Assembly: GCF_024814435.1 (NCBI RefSeq)
Contig: NZ_JANUXY010000001.1
Location: forward strand, 372,001 to 436,000
Length of the DNA stretch: 64,000 nt
Direction: 5' to 3'
From: Staphylococcus americanisciuri
GTDB taxonomy: Bacteria; Bacillota; Bacilli; Staphylococcales; Staphylococcaceae
The translations under genes were made by a program, and so were the position numbers. This document shows positions 13,002-21,727 of this stretch, one piece after another. The notes below the pieces were generated by a model that saw only the letters and a program-made list of their open reading frames with translations, was not told the DNA's origin and did no database searches. The stretch's first letter is position 1; each line of letters starts with the position of its first letter.

Positions 13002-14000
13002 TTACTTTTGTGGATAATTGAAGTGCTCATAAGCAAAAGGGGTGGCTTTTCTACCACGTGGTGTTCGCTCCAGAAACCCTTTTTGAATAAGAAATGGCTC
13101 ATATACATCTTCTATAGTGACACGCTCTTCTCCAATAGAAACCGCTATTGTATCTAGCCCAACCGGACCGCCACGGTACTGTTCAATAATGCAAGCCATC
13201 ATCTTATGATCAATATAATCAAGACCTTGATCATCCACTTGTAACAATTTTAAAGCATGTTTGGTTGTATCAATGTAGATCATATCATCTTGATTCACTT
13301 GTTGGAAATCACGAACACGCTTCAGCAAGCGATTGGCAATACGTGGTGTGCCTCGACTACGCTTGGCAATCTCTCTAGCACTTTCTTTGTCAATCGAAGT
13401 ACCCAACACTTCTGCCGTTCGCATAATGATATGTTGCAAGTCAATATCACTATAATATTCTAAGCGCAAATGCACACCAAATCGATCGCGTAATGGACCT
13501 GTTAAGCTTCCGGCTCTTGTCGTCGCACCTACCAAGGTGAAAGGCGGCAAATCGATGCGAATGCTTCGCGCTTCTTCTCCCTTACCGACAACAATATCCA
13601 AGAAAAAATCTTCCATTGCAGGATACAATACTTCTTCTACAACACTACTCAATCGATGTATTTCATCTATAAATAACACATCACCAGGGTGTAGATTCGT
13701 AAGTATTGCTGCTAAATCACCCGGGCGTTCAATCGACGGACCAGATACGGTGCGCATGTTGACACCCATCTCATTCGCTATAATATGTGAAAGCGTTGTT
13801 TTACCCAATCCAGGAGGCCCAAATAATAAGACGTGATCTAGTGGCTCTTCTCGTAACTTAGCAGCTTGAATAAATACTTCTAGATTTGATTTAATAGCAG
13901 ATTGCCCAATGTATTGTCGTAAATATTCAGGGCGTAATGATAAGTCAAAGTCATTATCAAAAACATTTTCATGTCCATCTATCATACGATCTTGTTCCAT
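13002..14000 (-). CDS. ruvB: Holliday junction branch-migration helicase RuvB
   Basis: Hexameric AAA+ motor that drives branch migration with RuvA. Of 332 residues, the Walker A motif GPPGLGKTT is at 61-69, Walker B DEIH at 112-115, sensor I with GATTRAGSL near 160, the arginine-finger region RDRFG near 172, and a C-terminal winged helix ends in [14 protein letters not shown] precedes the ATG at 14000. It is translationally close to ruvA (10-base gap). Confidence 0.97.
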   Translation of the reverse strand: MEQDRMIDGHENVFDNDFDLSLRPEYLRQYIGQSAIKSNLEVFIQAAKLREEPLDHVLLFGPPGLGKTTLSHIIANEMGVNMRTVSGPSIERPGDLAAILTNLHPGDVLFIDEIHRLSSVVEEVLYPAMEDFFLDIVVGKGEEARSIRIDLPPFTLVGATTRAGSLTGPLRDRFGVHLRLEYYSDIDLQHIIMRTAEVLGTSIDKESAREIAKRSRGTPRIANRLLKRVRDFQQVNQDDMIYIDTTKHALKLLQVDDQGLDYIDHKMMACIIEQYRGGPVGLDTIAVSIGEERVTIEDVYEPFLIQKGFLERTPRGRKATPFAYEHFNYPQK

Positions 14001-14010
14001 AAGGCACCTC

Positions 14011-14613
14011 CTATCCGATTAATTGTTTCAATCCAAACTTCACTGCTTCGTCGACCGACTCGAACGTTTCCTTTTTCATTGCTTTTTCCACTTTTTGTAA
14101 TTCGCGCTTAGAATAACCTAAAGCATCCAAAGCGAGCAGGGCTTCTTTGTTAATTTGCTGATCATCGGCATTCATCTCAATAGTCATCTGAGCACCATCA
14201 TCAGAAGATGCAATCATCACTTTCCCTTTAAGATCTAAGATAATCTGACGTGCTGTTTTCTTACCGATGCCAGGAAATTGTGTTAAATAAGCATCATCTT
14301 CTTGCTCAATTGCACGTTGCACTTGTCCAGGGGTACTTGCCGCTAATATAGCAAGCGCTGATTTTGGACCAATACCCGTTACTTTAATAAGGCTTAAAAA
14401 CATCGTCTTCTCTTCTTGATTAATAAAGCCGTACAATAACTGTGCATCTTCCCTCACAATCAAGGAAGTATAAACAATCACCGACTTATTCAAATAACTT
14501 TGAAAACGATATGAATTAGGTGTTTGTATTTCATAGCCGATACCAGAAGTCGTTTCCACGATAATATAGGAAGGTTGAAGTTCCGTTATTGTACCTCGTA
14601 TATATGCATACAT
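14011..14613 (-). CDS. ruvA: Holliday junction DNA-binding protein RuvA
   Basis: Tetrameric protein that holds the four-way junction flat and loads RuvB. Its 200 residues contain an N-terminal OB fold ([17 protein letters not shown]), two helix-hairpin-helix motifs ([13 protein letters not shown] near 78 and [13 protein letters not shown] near 113), and a C-terminal RuvB-binding domain (about 150-200). The length is normal for the family. It is transcribed ahead of ruvB. Confidence 0.97.
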   Translation of the reverse strand: MYAYIRGTITELQPSYIIVETTSGIGYEIQTPNSYRFQSYLNKSVIVYTSLIVREDAQLLYGFINQEEKTMFLSLIKVTGIGPKSALAILAASTPGQVQRAIEQEDDAYLTQFPGIGKKTARQIILDLKGKVMIASSDDGAQMTIEMNADDQQINKEALLALDALGYSKRELQKVEKAMKKETFESVDEAVKFGLKQLIG

Positions 14614-14627
14614 TCTTACTCGACTCC

Positions 14628-15071
14628 TTACATTTTCATACCAATAATATCTACATTATAAACATAATCTATTTGACGCAACTCATTAATAATTTCATAG
14701 GCATTTAACGTCGCTTTGCTTGCATTCAGGGAGAGCGTAATGGAAGCTTTATCATCAATAGGGACACTTTGATGAATCGTCAACACTGAAAAATTCAACG
14801 CAGAAAGTTTCTCAAGAATATGTGCTAAAATACCAACTTTATCATTAACAAATAAAATAATCGTAAAAGCTTCTAAATCTTGCTTCATATCTTCTAACGG
14901 AAAAATAGTATCTCGATATTTATAAAAAGCACTACGTGAACAATCATGCAATACCACGGCTTCTTGAACTGTCATTGTTGGATTAGCCTTCAATGATGCC
15001 TTTACCTTCAATACTTTTTCAACGACATATGGCAACACATCTTCACGGATTAAATAAAATTTTGGTTTCAT
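14628..15071 (-). CDS. ACT-domain protein of the PheB/UPF0735 family
   Basis: A 147-residue conserved Firmicute protein often called PheB, though its function is unknown. The N-terminal half (about 1-65) looks like a helix-turn-helix region ([20 protein letters not shown]). The C-terminal half (about 70-147) is an ACT domain ([21 protein letters not shown]) of the amino-acid-binding regulator type. The combination suggests an amino-acid-responsive regulator, which is inference. It sits between obg and ruvA, its usual neighbours in staphylococci and bacilli. Confidence 0.85.
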   Translation of the reverse strand: MKPKFYLIREDVLPYVVEKVLKVKASLKANPTMTVQEAVVLHDCSRSAFYKYRDTIFPLEDMKQDLEAFTIILFVNDKVGILAHILEKLSALNFSVLTIHQSVPIDDKASITLSLNASKATLNAYEIINELRQIDYVYNVDIIGMKM

Positions 15072-15095
15072 CTTGTCGACCCCTTTATTCGACTA

Positions 15096-16385
15096 TTATT
15101 CTACAAATTCAAATTCCCCGCCAAGAATTCGAACAATATCTCCATTTTCTGCACCTCTATCACGCAACGCATCGTCAATACCCATTGAGCGCATTTGGCG
15201 TGCGAATCTACGGACAGCTGGATCACTATTAAAGTCAGTCATTTTAAACATACGTTCAATTGCATTACCACTCACTACATATGCACCATCATCATCACGT
15301 GTAATTTCGAACTTATCTTGAGACGGGATATGCTTATATAGCACACGATTCGTTTCAGTGGAAGTTTCTTCTTCATTAAAGTCAATATCCTTCACTTCTT
15401 CCAACGTATTCGCAATCGTATATAACAACTGATCAATATTTTCTCGTGTATATGAAGAAATCGGAATAACTGGGATATCAGCGTTGAGCTGTTCTTTAAA
15501 TAGGGCTAATTGTTCAGCCGCCTCTGGGATATCCATCTTATTTGCCACAACAATTTGTGGACGTTCTTCTAAGCGGTTTTGATATGCACGTAACTCGTTA
15601 TTGATTGTTTGATAATCTTCAAAAGGATCTCTTCCTTCCATACCACTCATATCAATCACATGTACAATAACTTTTGTTCTTTCAACATGACGTAAAAACT
15701 GATGTCCTAAACCTACACCTTCAGACGCACCTTCAATAAGACCCGGTAAATCTGCAAGTACAAAGCTGCGTTGATCAGGTGTTACCACAACACCTAAGTT
15801 AGGTTGAATCGTTGTAAAATGATAAGCACCAATTTTGGGTTTTGCTTTTGACACGATGGATAATAATGTTGATTTACCAACGCTTGGGAAGCCAACAAGA
15901 CCAACATCTGCTAAAAGTTTCAACTCCAAAACAACTTCTAATTCTTCACCAGGTTCGCCGTTCTCACTGAAGTCTGGTGCTGGGTTTTTCGGTGTTGCAA
16001 AGCGTGAATTTCCGCGGCCACCACGACCTCCTTTTGCGATAACTGCACGTTGACCATGTTCTACTAAATCAGCAAGTGTCTGGTCTGTTTCTACATTTTT
16101 TACAATTGTACCAGGTGGCACTTTGAGGATGAGATCTTCTGCATTTTTACCATGCATATTACTGCTTTGACCATTCTCACCTTTTTTTGCCTTGAATTGA
16201 CGTTGGTATCGGAAATCCATTAATGTGCGCAGCCCTTCATCTACTTCAAATACGACAGAAGCACCACGTCCCCCATCGCCACCTGCTGGACCACCAAATG
16301 GTACGTATTTTTCACGACGGTATGCTGTAATACCATTACCACCGTCACCGGCCTTTAAAAATATTTTGACTTGATCGACAAACAT
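15096..16385 (-). CDS. obg: GTPase Obg (ribosome assembly and stress)
   Basis: Essential GTPase associated with the 50S subunit and the stringent response. The order is a glycine-rich Obg fold (about 1-158, with GGDGGRG and [14 protein letters not shown]), a G domain (about 160-330) with P-loop [21 protein letters not shown] and NKMD, and a C-terminal OCT domain. The ATG at 16385 has GAGG eight bases upstream and gives 429 residues, close to S. aureus Obg. It is followed by the PheB-like gene with a 24-base gap. The region upstream (16386-16610) holds no gene and should contain its promoter. Confidence 0.97.
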   Translation of the reverse strand: MFVDQVKIFLKAGDGGNGITAYRREKYVPFGGPAGGDGGRGASVVFEVDEGLRTLMDFRYQRQFKAKKGENGQSSNMHGKNAEDLILKVPPGTIVKNVETDQTLADLVEHGQRAVIAKGGRGGRGNSRFATPKNPAPDFSENGEPGEELEVVLELKLLADVGLVGFPSVGKSTLLSIVSKAKPKIGAYHFTTIQPNLGVVVTPDQRSFVLADLPGLIEGASEGVGLGHQFLRHVERTKVIVHVIDMSGMEGRDPFEDYQTINNELRAYQNRLEERPQIVVANKMDIPEAAEQLALFKEQLNADIPVIPISSYTRENIDQLLYTIANTLEEVKDIDFNEEETSTETNRVLYKHIPSQDKFEITRDDDGAYVVSGNAIERMFKMTDFNSDPAVRRFARQMRSMGIDDALRDRGAENGDIVRILGGEFEFVE

Positions 16386-16610
16386 TCCGTTCACCTCTTT
16401 TACTTATATTTCTATGGAAGTACGACAAACCCTCATTTTACTTCAAAGATTCTGTTGTCCTACTCTTGCAAGGGCTGAGTAGAAGTAAAAAATACATGCC
16501 ACTCCAATCAGCGCCTCCCTATCTAGTATTAAAATCTTATCTAAGCTCATGTATTATCATATGATAAATGACACGCTTCCCACAATTAAAATCATCAAAA
16601 ATGAGTGTCT

Positions 16611-16644
16611 AAAAAATAAACACCAGAAGTTACCTTCTGGTGTT
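16611..16644 (-). terminator. Rho-independent terminator after rpmA
   Basis: A perfect 11-bp stem (16634-16644 with 16619-16629) with a four-base loop is followed on the minus strand by TATTTTTTAG. It ends the rplU-prp-rpmA operon. Confidence 0.92.
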
Positions 16645-16657
16645 AAATGATGACAAA

Positions 16658-16942
16658 TTATTCAGCAACTGCATATACAGATACTTGTTTTTTGTCGCGA
16701 CCTTTACGTTCAAATTTAACAACGCCATCGATTTTAGCGAACAATGTATCATCGCCACCACGACCTACGTTTTCACCTGGATAAATCTTAGTTCCACGTT
16801 GGCGGAATAAGATTGAACCACCTGTAACGAATTGTCCATCAGCACGTTTAGCACCAAGGCGTTTTGATTCAGAGTCACGTCCGTTTTTTGTAGAACTTAC
16901 CCCTTTTTTAGATGCGAAAAATTGTAAGTTTAATTTTAGCAT
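16658..16942 (-). CDS. rpmA: 50S ribosomal protein L27 (with cleavable N-terminal extension)
   Basis: L27 reaches the peptidyl-transferase centre with its N terminus. The 94-residue precursor begins MLKLNLQFF, followed by [15 protein letters not shown]. In Firmicutes this nine-residue extension must be removed by the protease Prp, encoded immediately upstream here, to free the functional N terminus. GAGGTG precedes the ATG. It is the last gene of the operon. The cleavage is established for S. aureus; the same sequence is visible here. Confidence 0.98.
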   Translation of the reverse strand: MLKLNLQFFASKKGVSSTKNGRDSESKRLGAKRADGQFVTGGSILFRQRGTKIYPGENVGRGGDDTLFAKIDGVVKFERKGRDKKQVSVYAVAE

Positions 16943-16952
16943 GAGTTACACC

Positions 16953-17273
16953 TCACTTTAGATTTAATGTAATAAAATCACTATATTCGTCTTCTATTGT
17001 TTGTAGAGATATGAGCATCGCTTGCAATATGAGCTGCGCTTGTTCATTGTTTGTATCAACACTTCTTATATGAAAATATCCACCATCGTCACTGTAATCA
17101 ATATCCGGTCTTTCAGATGTCAATCCTATTATCGCATTCACACTACCAAAGAGTACCGCTGATGCACCAGCACAAACGATATCCTCACCATGTTCTGCAA
17201 AGTCGGCATGTCCAGCCATCACAACATCTGTAACACGACCTTCTTCATTCAATGTGATATCAACATTAATCAT
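16953..17273 (-). CDS. prp: Ribosomal-processing cysteine protease Prp
   Basis: Small protease that cleaves the N-terminal extension of L27. The 106-residue protein carries the catalytic pair H22 (in AGHADFAEHGED) and C34 (in IVCAGASA). It sits between rplU and rpmA, its fixed place in Firmicutes (ysxB in Bacillus), with gaps of 3 and 10 bases, so enzyme and substrate are made together. Confidence 0.96.
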   Translation of the reverse strand: MINVDITLNEEGRVTDVVMAGHADFAEHGEDIVCAGASAVLFGSVNAIIGLTSERPDIDYSDDGGYFHIRSVDTNNEQAQLILQAMLISLQTIEDEYSDFITLNLK

Positions 17274-17276
17274 ATA

Positions 17277-17585
17277 TTAAGCGTTAATCTTTTCAATCGT
17301 AAGCTTTGTATAAGGCTGACGATGACCTTTTTTGCGTTTAGAGTCTTTACGACGACGGTATGTGAATACTGTAATCTTTTTACCGCGACCTTGCTTGTTA
17401 ACAGTCGCTGTAACTGTAGCACCTTCAACTGTTGGCGCACCAACTTTAACAGCATCTCCACCTACAAAAAGGACTTTATCAAAAGTGAATGTGTCACCTT
17501 CGTTCACGTCTAACTTCTCAACGTAAATCTCTTGACCTTCTTCAACTTTGATTTGTTTTCCACCTGTTTCGATAATAGCAAACAT
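17277..17585 (-). CDS. rplU: 50S ribosomal protein L21
   Basis: Binds 23S rRNA in the large subunit. The start I choose is ATG at 17585 ([18 protein letters not shown]), with GGAGG eight bases upstream, giving 102 residues as in S. aureus. A GTG three codons earlier would overlap the ribosome-binding site. It carries the L21 C-terminal signature [17 protein letters not shown] structured leader lies just upstream, consistent with autoregulation. Confidence 0.98.
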   Translation of the reverse strand: MFAIIETGGKQIKVEEGQEIYVEKLDVNEGDTFTFDKVLFVGGDAVKVGAPTVEGATVTATVNKQGRGKKITVFTYRRRKDSKRKKGHRQPYTKLTIEKINA

Positions 17586-17589
17586 ACTT

Positions 17590-17665
17590 TGCACCTCCTA
17601 TATTTAAGTCACGCCATATATAGGTGACATACTGTACTTAAACCTATATTTGAGCGGTTGTATGT
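17590..17665 (-). promoter_or_regulatory. L21-type autoregulatory leader of rplU
   Basis: Three copies of a 7-base element lie in the leader. On the minus strand these are ATATAGG (17643-17649), its complement CCTATAT (17618-17624), and ATATAGG again (17597-17603), fused to the ribosome-binding site AGGAGG. Pairing of the second with the third would hide the ribosome site; pairing with the first would free it. Ribosomal protein leaders of the L21 type are known at this position in Firmicutes. The switch reading is my inference. Confidence 0.65.
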
Positions 17666-17704
17666 AGCTATGAACTACTCAACTATTGAATCATAACACT
17701 CTGA

Positions 17705-18223
17705 TTATTTGATGTCAAGACTTGGCTTAACTTTTGTTTTCCTTCCAAAAATAGCATACATAAAAATCAGTAATAGTGCGTTTAAAAAGAGTGTTGGTAA
17801 AAGTCTAAACATTAAAAACGACATGAACTGAAATTCTATCAAGCCTAATATACTGTATACGCCAACGACAAACAGCTCCAAGAATACAATGCCGCATAGA
17901 ATCATCCAATACACCATGACATGGTCTCTAAAAAATACTTTTATAAACTTATCTGCAATCAAAATAGTCAATAGATATCCAAATAGATATAGACCGTATA
18001 ATTGACCGAAATAGACATCTTGAATGATGCCTATTAAAATTCCTAAAACCAAAGCAGTACTCGTATTGCGATAAACCGTAATCAATATTAAAAATAAGAA
18101 TACCAAGTGTGGGACAAAGATCAACCTTATATGACCGATTGAAATAGGTGACAAAAATGTCAGCAATGTATCCAAATAAAAACAGAGCAGTGCGCTAATG
18201 ACATAGTAAATTGCTTTCTTCAT
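17705..18223 (-). CDS. mreD: Rod shape-determining membrane protein MreD
   Basis: Integral membrane partner of MreC in peripheral wall synthesis. The 172-residue hydrophobic protein has about five TM segments and the family pattern (NTSTALVLGILIGIIQDVYFG near residue 52). GGGGAAG lies upstream of the start, and the ATG overlaps the end of mreC, so the two are translationally coupled. Staphylococci are cocci without MreB, so the role is less clear than in rods. Confidence 0.92.
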   Translation of the reverse strand: MKKAIYYVISALLCFYLDTLLTFLSPISIGHIRLIFVPHLVFLFLILITVYRNTSTALVLGILIGIIQDVYFGQLYGLYLFGYLLTILIADKFIKVFFRDHVMVYWMILCGIVFLELFVVGVYSILGLIEFQFMSFLMFRLLPTLFLNALLLIFMYAIFGRKTKVKPSLDIK

Positions 18224-19068
18224 TACTTGTCTTCCCCTTCATCAATTGCAAGTGTTTTAGGGTCGCGTTTCGCTACATAAACATGCATGATTTGGTTCAA
18301 GTTTGCTCCGGTTTTAATCGTCACTTGTTTTGAAAGACCATATTGATCATTTTGTACCTTTTCAACTTCACCAACATAAAGTCCTTTTGGTAATTGGTCT
18401 CCCAAACCACTTGTCACAACTTTATCCCCTTTTTTCACATTCTCATTGTTATCTATATCACTCACAATGAGATGGTTAGTTTTCTCATCAAAATGATCAA
18501 TCAATCCGAACACCTCATTAGAACCGTGTAATACATTGACTGATAGACGGTTTAAACGCCCTTTTGTAGTGACAAGATTAACTTGTGAAGAAAACTGGTT
18601 CACTTTGCTTACTTGACCAACTAATCCATCTGTCGTCATAACTGCCATATTAGGCTTAATTCCATCCTTGGCACCTTTATCAATCACAAATGTATTAATC
18701 CATTGATCAGGTTGTCTCGCAATAACAGATGCAGATACCGGCTCATACTTTGAAATATCTGTAACATCCAGTTCTTTTTTTAACTTCTCATTTTCAGATT
18801 TCAGACGTGCATTATCTGCTTCAAGCTGTTTCGTTTGATTTGTGGCAGGTTGTCTGTCATTGAAAAAGTTCGAAATTGACCCTGTTACTAAATGCATCGG
18901 ATATGAAAATACCCGCTGTCCGAATGAAGTTGTATCACTGACGTACTGCTCAGGTACAGATTGGATATTAGATCTAATAGACAATCCAATCAACCCAATA
19001 AATAAAATTAGTGCACAAAACAACACCACTAATTTGTTGTTTTTAAAAAAATTGGACAACCTCAACAC
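18223..19068 (-). CDS. mreC: Cell-shape protein MreC
   Basis: Bitopic membrane protein that forms extracytoplasmic filaments and organises wall synthases. The 281 residues comprise a TM anchor (about 13-30), a coiled coil rich in Lys, Glu and Asn (about 75-97, NQTKQLEADNARLKSENEKL) and two beta domains (about 110-265). The upstream gap to 19181 is short and has no terminator that I recognise. No mreB is nearby, as expected for staphylococci. Confidence 0.95.
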   Translation of the reverse strand: MLRLSNFFKNNKLVVLFCALILFIGLIGLSIRSNIQSVPEQYVSDTTSFGQRVFSYPMHLVTGSISNFFNDRQPATNQTKQLEADNARLKSENEKLKKELDVTDISKYEPVSASVIARQPDQWINTFVIDKGAKDGIKPNMAVMTTDGLVGQVSKVNQFSSQVNLVTTKGRLNRLSVNVLHGSNEVFGLIDHFDEKTNHLIVSDIDNNENVKKGDKVVTSGLGDQLPKGLYVGEVEKVQNDQYGLSKQVTIKTGANLNQIMHVYVAKRDPKTLAIDEGEDK

Positions 19069-19180
19069 CTCAAGTTACATGTATTTGTTTATATCTATTT
19101 ATTTTATATCACTCCAATTAGTAAATAAAGTAGCAAACATCGATTTATAAAATTAGTCTTGTTTTGATATCACTACTTAG

Positions 19181-19657
19181 TTATTTACCTTCTGCAGACT
19201 GAAACGATTCGGCTGGCAATAGATTCATTGGATGACCTAATTGATATAAATCATATTGCATATCGTGCTCTGTCGTATAAACGCGCACTGTATCATCACC
19301 AAAGCGATATAAAATGAATTGCGTATTCTGTTCAGCAGCCAAATATGTATCATCAAATGCCATACGTTGCAATTCATTCACTTGTGTAAACTCATACTTA
19401 TCAATCCAATCAAATATTTTCCGACTTTTACTTTTAGGAATGTTACGAAACAGATCATTTTCCTGTAACACATAATTTTGTCCGACCAAAGGTACTGCAT
19501 ATCCGGATTCATCAATTTCTTGAACGACGCCCTGATTGTTTAATGGATTCCAAGCTTGGTCTTTAATACCCGGTAAATATTTTAATGAAGTCACGATAAG
19601 CATTGCTACCAACACTAAGACAATCACAACTTTAATTATACGTCTAAACAGTCGCAA
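19181..19657 (-). CDS. Uncharacterised membrane-anchored protein of staphylococcal type
   Basis: A 158-residue protein I do not recognise by function; it may belong to the staphylococcal DUF4930 group, from memory only. It has a basic N terminus (MRLFRRIIK), one TM segment (about 8-27) and a soluble, probably extracellular domain with no cysteines. Motif-like stretches are NQGVVQEIDESGYAVPLV and IFDWIDKYEFTQVNELQRMA. Position directly upstream of mreCD on the same strand suggests a cell-envelope role, which is inference. AT-rich noncoding sequence (19658-19920) precedes it. Confidence 0.75.
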   Translation of the reverse strand: MRLFRRIIKVVIVLVLVAMLIVTSLKYLPGIKDQAWNPLNNQGVVQEIDESGYAVPLVGQNYVLQENDLFRNIPKSKSRKIFDWIDKYEFTQVNELQRMAFDDTYLAAEQNTQFILYRFGDDTVRVYTTEHDMQYDLYQLGHPMNLLPAESFQSAEGK

Positions 19658-19946
19658 TACAATCCCTCCATAATTGATTTTCCAACAATATTAATACCTT
19701 TTCACACACTTTCGTTACATGTATGCCAGTAATGAAAACAATACTCACAACAAGACGCTTATCTTCCAATTGCTTTTCTTACAATTACATACCATTCTAG
19801 TCAATTTAATATCAAAATTCATACTCTACCATTATACAAAAGATATGCGCATTAATCATCATACTAAGGTACGATAACATATTGTGCTCTAGTAGGATGA
19901 AAAAGAAATTTATTTTTTGTAAAATATATACAAAGGAGGCATTACA

Positions 19947-20108
19947 ATGAGCTTGATTACTTTATTTTTAATTATCTTACTTATTATTCTAATGTTGAGA
20001 TTTAGTTTTACTTTGTTGAAATGGGTTATAAAAATTGGACTGTTTTTATTTGTATTATATCTTGGCTATGAATTGTTTCTATGGCTCGTTCAATGGCTTC
20101 AGCTATAA
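19947..20108 (+). CDS. Small hydrophobic membrane protein (53 residues)
   Basis: Short gene opposite in direction to its neighbours. The ATG at 19947 has a strong AAAGGAGG eight bases upstream (19931-19938). It encodes MSLITLFLIILLIILMLRFS and so on to a stop at 20106-20108. Two TM segments (about 2-19 and 28-49) flank a short basic stretch (LKWVIKIG), and the C terminus carries several tryptophans. A terminator follows at 20158-20187 on the same strand, so it forms a complete one-gene unit between radC and the 158-residue gene. Function unknown; a small membrane regulator or toxin-like peptide cannot be excluded. The ribosome site, uninterrupted frame and terminator argue for a real gene. 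Confidence 0.75.
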   Translation: MSLITLFLIILLIILMLRFSFTLLKWVIKIGLFLFVLYLGYELFLWLVQWLQL

Positions 20109-20157
20109 ATATTTCATGAATTCATACGCATCATCAAATAAATATTGTGTACATGCT

Positions 20158-20187
20158 GGGACTTTGATTTTGTCGATGTCCCTTTTT
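20158..20187 (+). terminator. Terminator of the 53-residue membrane protein gene
   Basis: The stem GGGAC...GTCCC, extended inward with one mismatch (20158-20182), is followed by TTTTTATTTT on the plus strand. It lies 49 bases after the small gene stop and just before the radC stop on the other strand. Confidence 0.8.
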
Positions 20188-20190
20188 ATT

Positions 20191-20874
20191 TTATGACACT
20201 TCAAAATCACTCATAATTGAAACATACTTATGATCTCCCACTATAATATGATCTAATACACCGATTCCCATCGCTTCCCCACACGCTACTAAACGTTCAG
20301 TTGTTTGAATATCAGCTTCTGAAGGCGTTGGGTCTCCAGAAGGATGATTATGCACAACAATAATTGCATGTGCCGACCACTTGACTGCTTCTTTAAAAAC
20401 CTCTCTAGGATGAATAATCGCACTGTTTAATGTCCCAATGAAGATCGTCTTCTGATGTATGACTTGATTTTTAGTATTTAGCAACAAAACAACAAAGTGT
20501 TCTTGCGTGTAGCCACACATCAAACCATACATTTTCTCTGCAATTTGTTGTGGCTCTTGAATGGGCTCTGTCAGATAAGTCTGCCTTTCAGCATGCATTC
20601 TACTAGATAATTCAAAAGCTGCCATTAAGGTGACCGCCTTATTTGTTCCGATTCCTTTTATAGCCGTTAATTCAACAATTGAGAGTGTTCTTAACCTTTC
20701 AAGTGTTTGATAATTACTTAACAACTGTGAGGCAAGTTGTAAACTCGAACAGCCAAAATGCCCAGTATTCAATAAAATAGCTAACAACTCTGTATTGGAT
20801 AGCACATGTGCCCCTTTTTCTAACAAACGTTCTTTAGGTTTTTCTTGGTCACATAAATCATTAATTCGAGTCAT
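20191..20874 (-). CDS. radC: RadC-family JAMM/MPN+ domain protein
   Basis: The 227 residues have an N-terminal helix-hairpin-helix-like region (IVELTAIKGIGTNKAVTL near 65) and a C-terminal MPN+ metal-binding domain with the JAMM motif HNHPSGDPTPSEAD near residue 175. This would bind zinc through the two His and the Asp. The old assignment to DNA repair is disputed; a link to genetic transformation has been suggested in other bacteria. It overlaps comC by four bases, so it is coupled to a competence-type gene. Full length and apparently intact. Confidence 0.93.
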   Translation of the reverse strand: MTRINDLCDQEKPKERLLEKGAHVLSNTELLAILLNTGHFGCSSLQLASQLLSNYQTLERLRTLSIVELTAIKGIGTNKAVTLMAAFELSSRMHAERQTYLTEPIQEPQQIAEKMYGLMCGYTQEHFVVLLLNTKNQVIHQKTIFIGTLNSAIIHPREVFKEAVKWSAHAIIVVHNHPSGDPTPSEADIQTTERLVACGEAMGIGVLDHIIVGDHKYVSIMSDFEVS

Positions 20875-21590
20875 AACAATCCCCCCATCAAATTAATTAG
20901 AGTTGGATACCATAATGATACGCAATAAAAACTAGCGGCAATAGCTGGAACAAGTGGTATGAATGGTAGTTTTAGAACACCACAAGTATATAGAACCGGT
21001 AAAAATAATAAGCACAGAGGAAAAGTTAACCAAAACATAAAAATGATAAAACGTGTCGGTAAGATTAGAGAGAGTACCATTAATAATTTAAAGTCTCCCA
21101 CCCCAATAACACGATGTAAACAGCAACTTAAAATGAAAAGCATGATGAAGAAGTATAGCTGTGAAGCAGAAAACATAGAGGGTGTGTACAAAAAGAAACT
21201 CACCACTAGTAATATAAAAAGAAATCGATGGAGAATAATTAAACGTTGAATATCAATAAACGCAAGACATAAGAGGATAAATGCAATCAAATAAAATGTT
21301 GTAGTCTGAAGATAAAGTGTCATATATACTGGCGTAATCGCGATAAAGCCTCCAAAAACTTCTGCAATCAATAAGTTACGCGGAATAGGTGCCTTACAAT
21401 AGCGACAACACCCTTTTAACTTGACGTAACTCACAATAGGGATTAAATCTTTGAATGCTAGAGTATGCAAACACGCCTGACATCTGGAGCGACGATACAA
21501 TAAGTCACATGACAAGCGTTGCGCACTAGCAACATGCATTAAGAAACTCATAAGCGCACTTCCAATAAGAAAAATGATTAATACTATCAT
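20871..21590 (-). CDS. comC: Type IV prepilin peptidase (ComC-like)
   Basis: Membrane aspartyl protease that cleaves and methylates competence pseudopilins (ComG proteins). The 239 residues have an N-terminal domain with two CxxC pairs (RCQAC and CRYC), six to seven TM segments, and the two catalytic aspartates in FIDIQRL (about 113) and in the GxGD motif IGVGDFKL (about 166). The cytoplasmic-loop methylase cysteines are intact, so it should be bifunctional. It lies between folC and radC; the comG operon is not in the window. Confidence 0.9.
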   Translation of the reverse strand: MIVLIIFLIGSALMSFLMHVASAQRLSCDLLYRRSRCQACLHTLAFKDLIPIVSYVKLKGCCRYCKAPIPRNLLIAEVFGGFIAITPVYMTLYLQTTTFYLIAFILLCLAFIDIQRLIILHRFLFILLVVSFFLYTPSMFSASQLYFFIMLFILSCCLHRVIGVGDFKLLMVLSLILPTRFIIFMFWLTFPLCLLFLPVLYTCGVLKLPFIPLVPAIAASFYCVSLWYPTLINLMGGLL

Positions 21591-21727
21591 AGTCCCTCCT
21601 CATTTGTACATATAGTATGACTTGGATTATAGTTGGTTACCCAATATGCGTCAAACCGACAATGCTCAAAAAGAAACAGTAACACACAGATGTTTTTCAA
21701 CAATCTGTATATTACTGTTTAATGAAC

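Noticed and set aside
16386-16610. Stem CTACTC/GAGTAG near 16458-16484 as a possible terminator or small RNA
   Set aside because: Only six pairs with an 11-base loop; A-rich, not U-rich on the gene strand; too weak to call.
16658-16942. Extra nine residues at the N terminus of L27
   Set aside because: Known Firmicute feature removed by Prp; not a wrong start or novelty.
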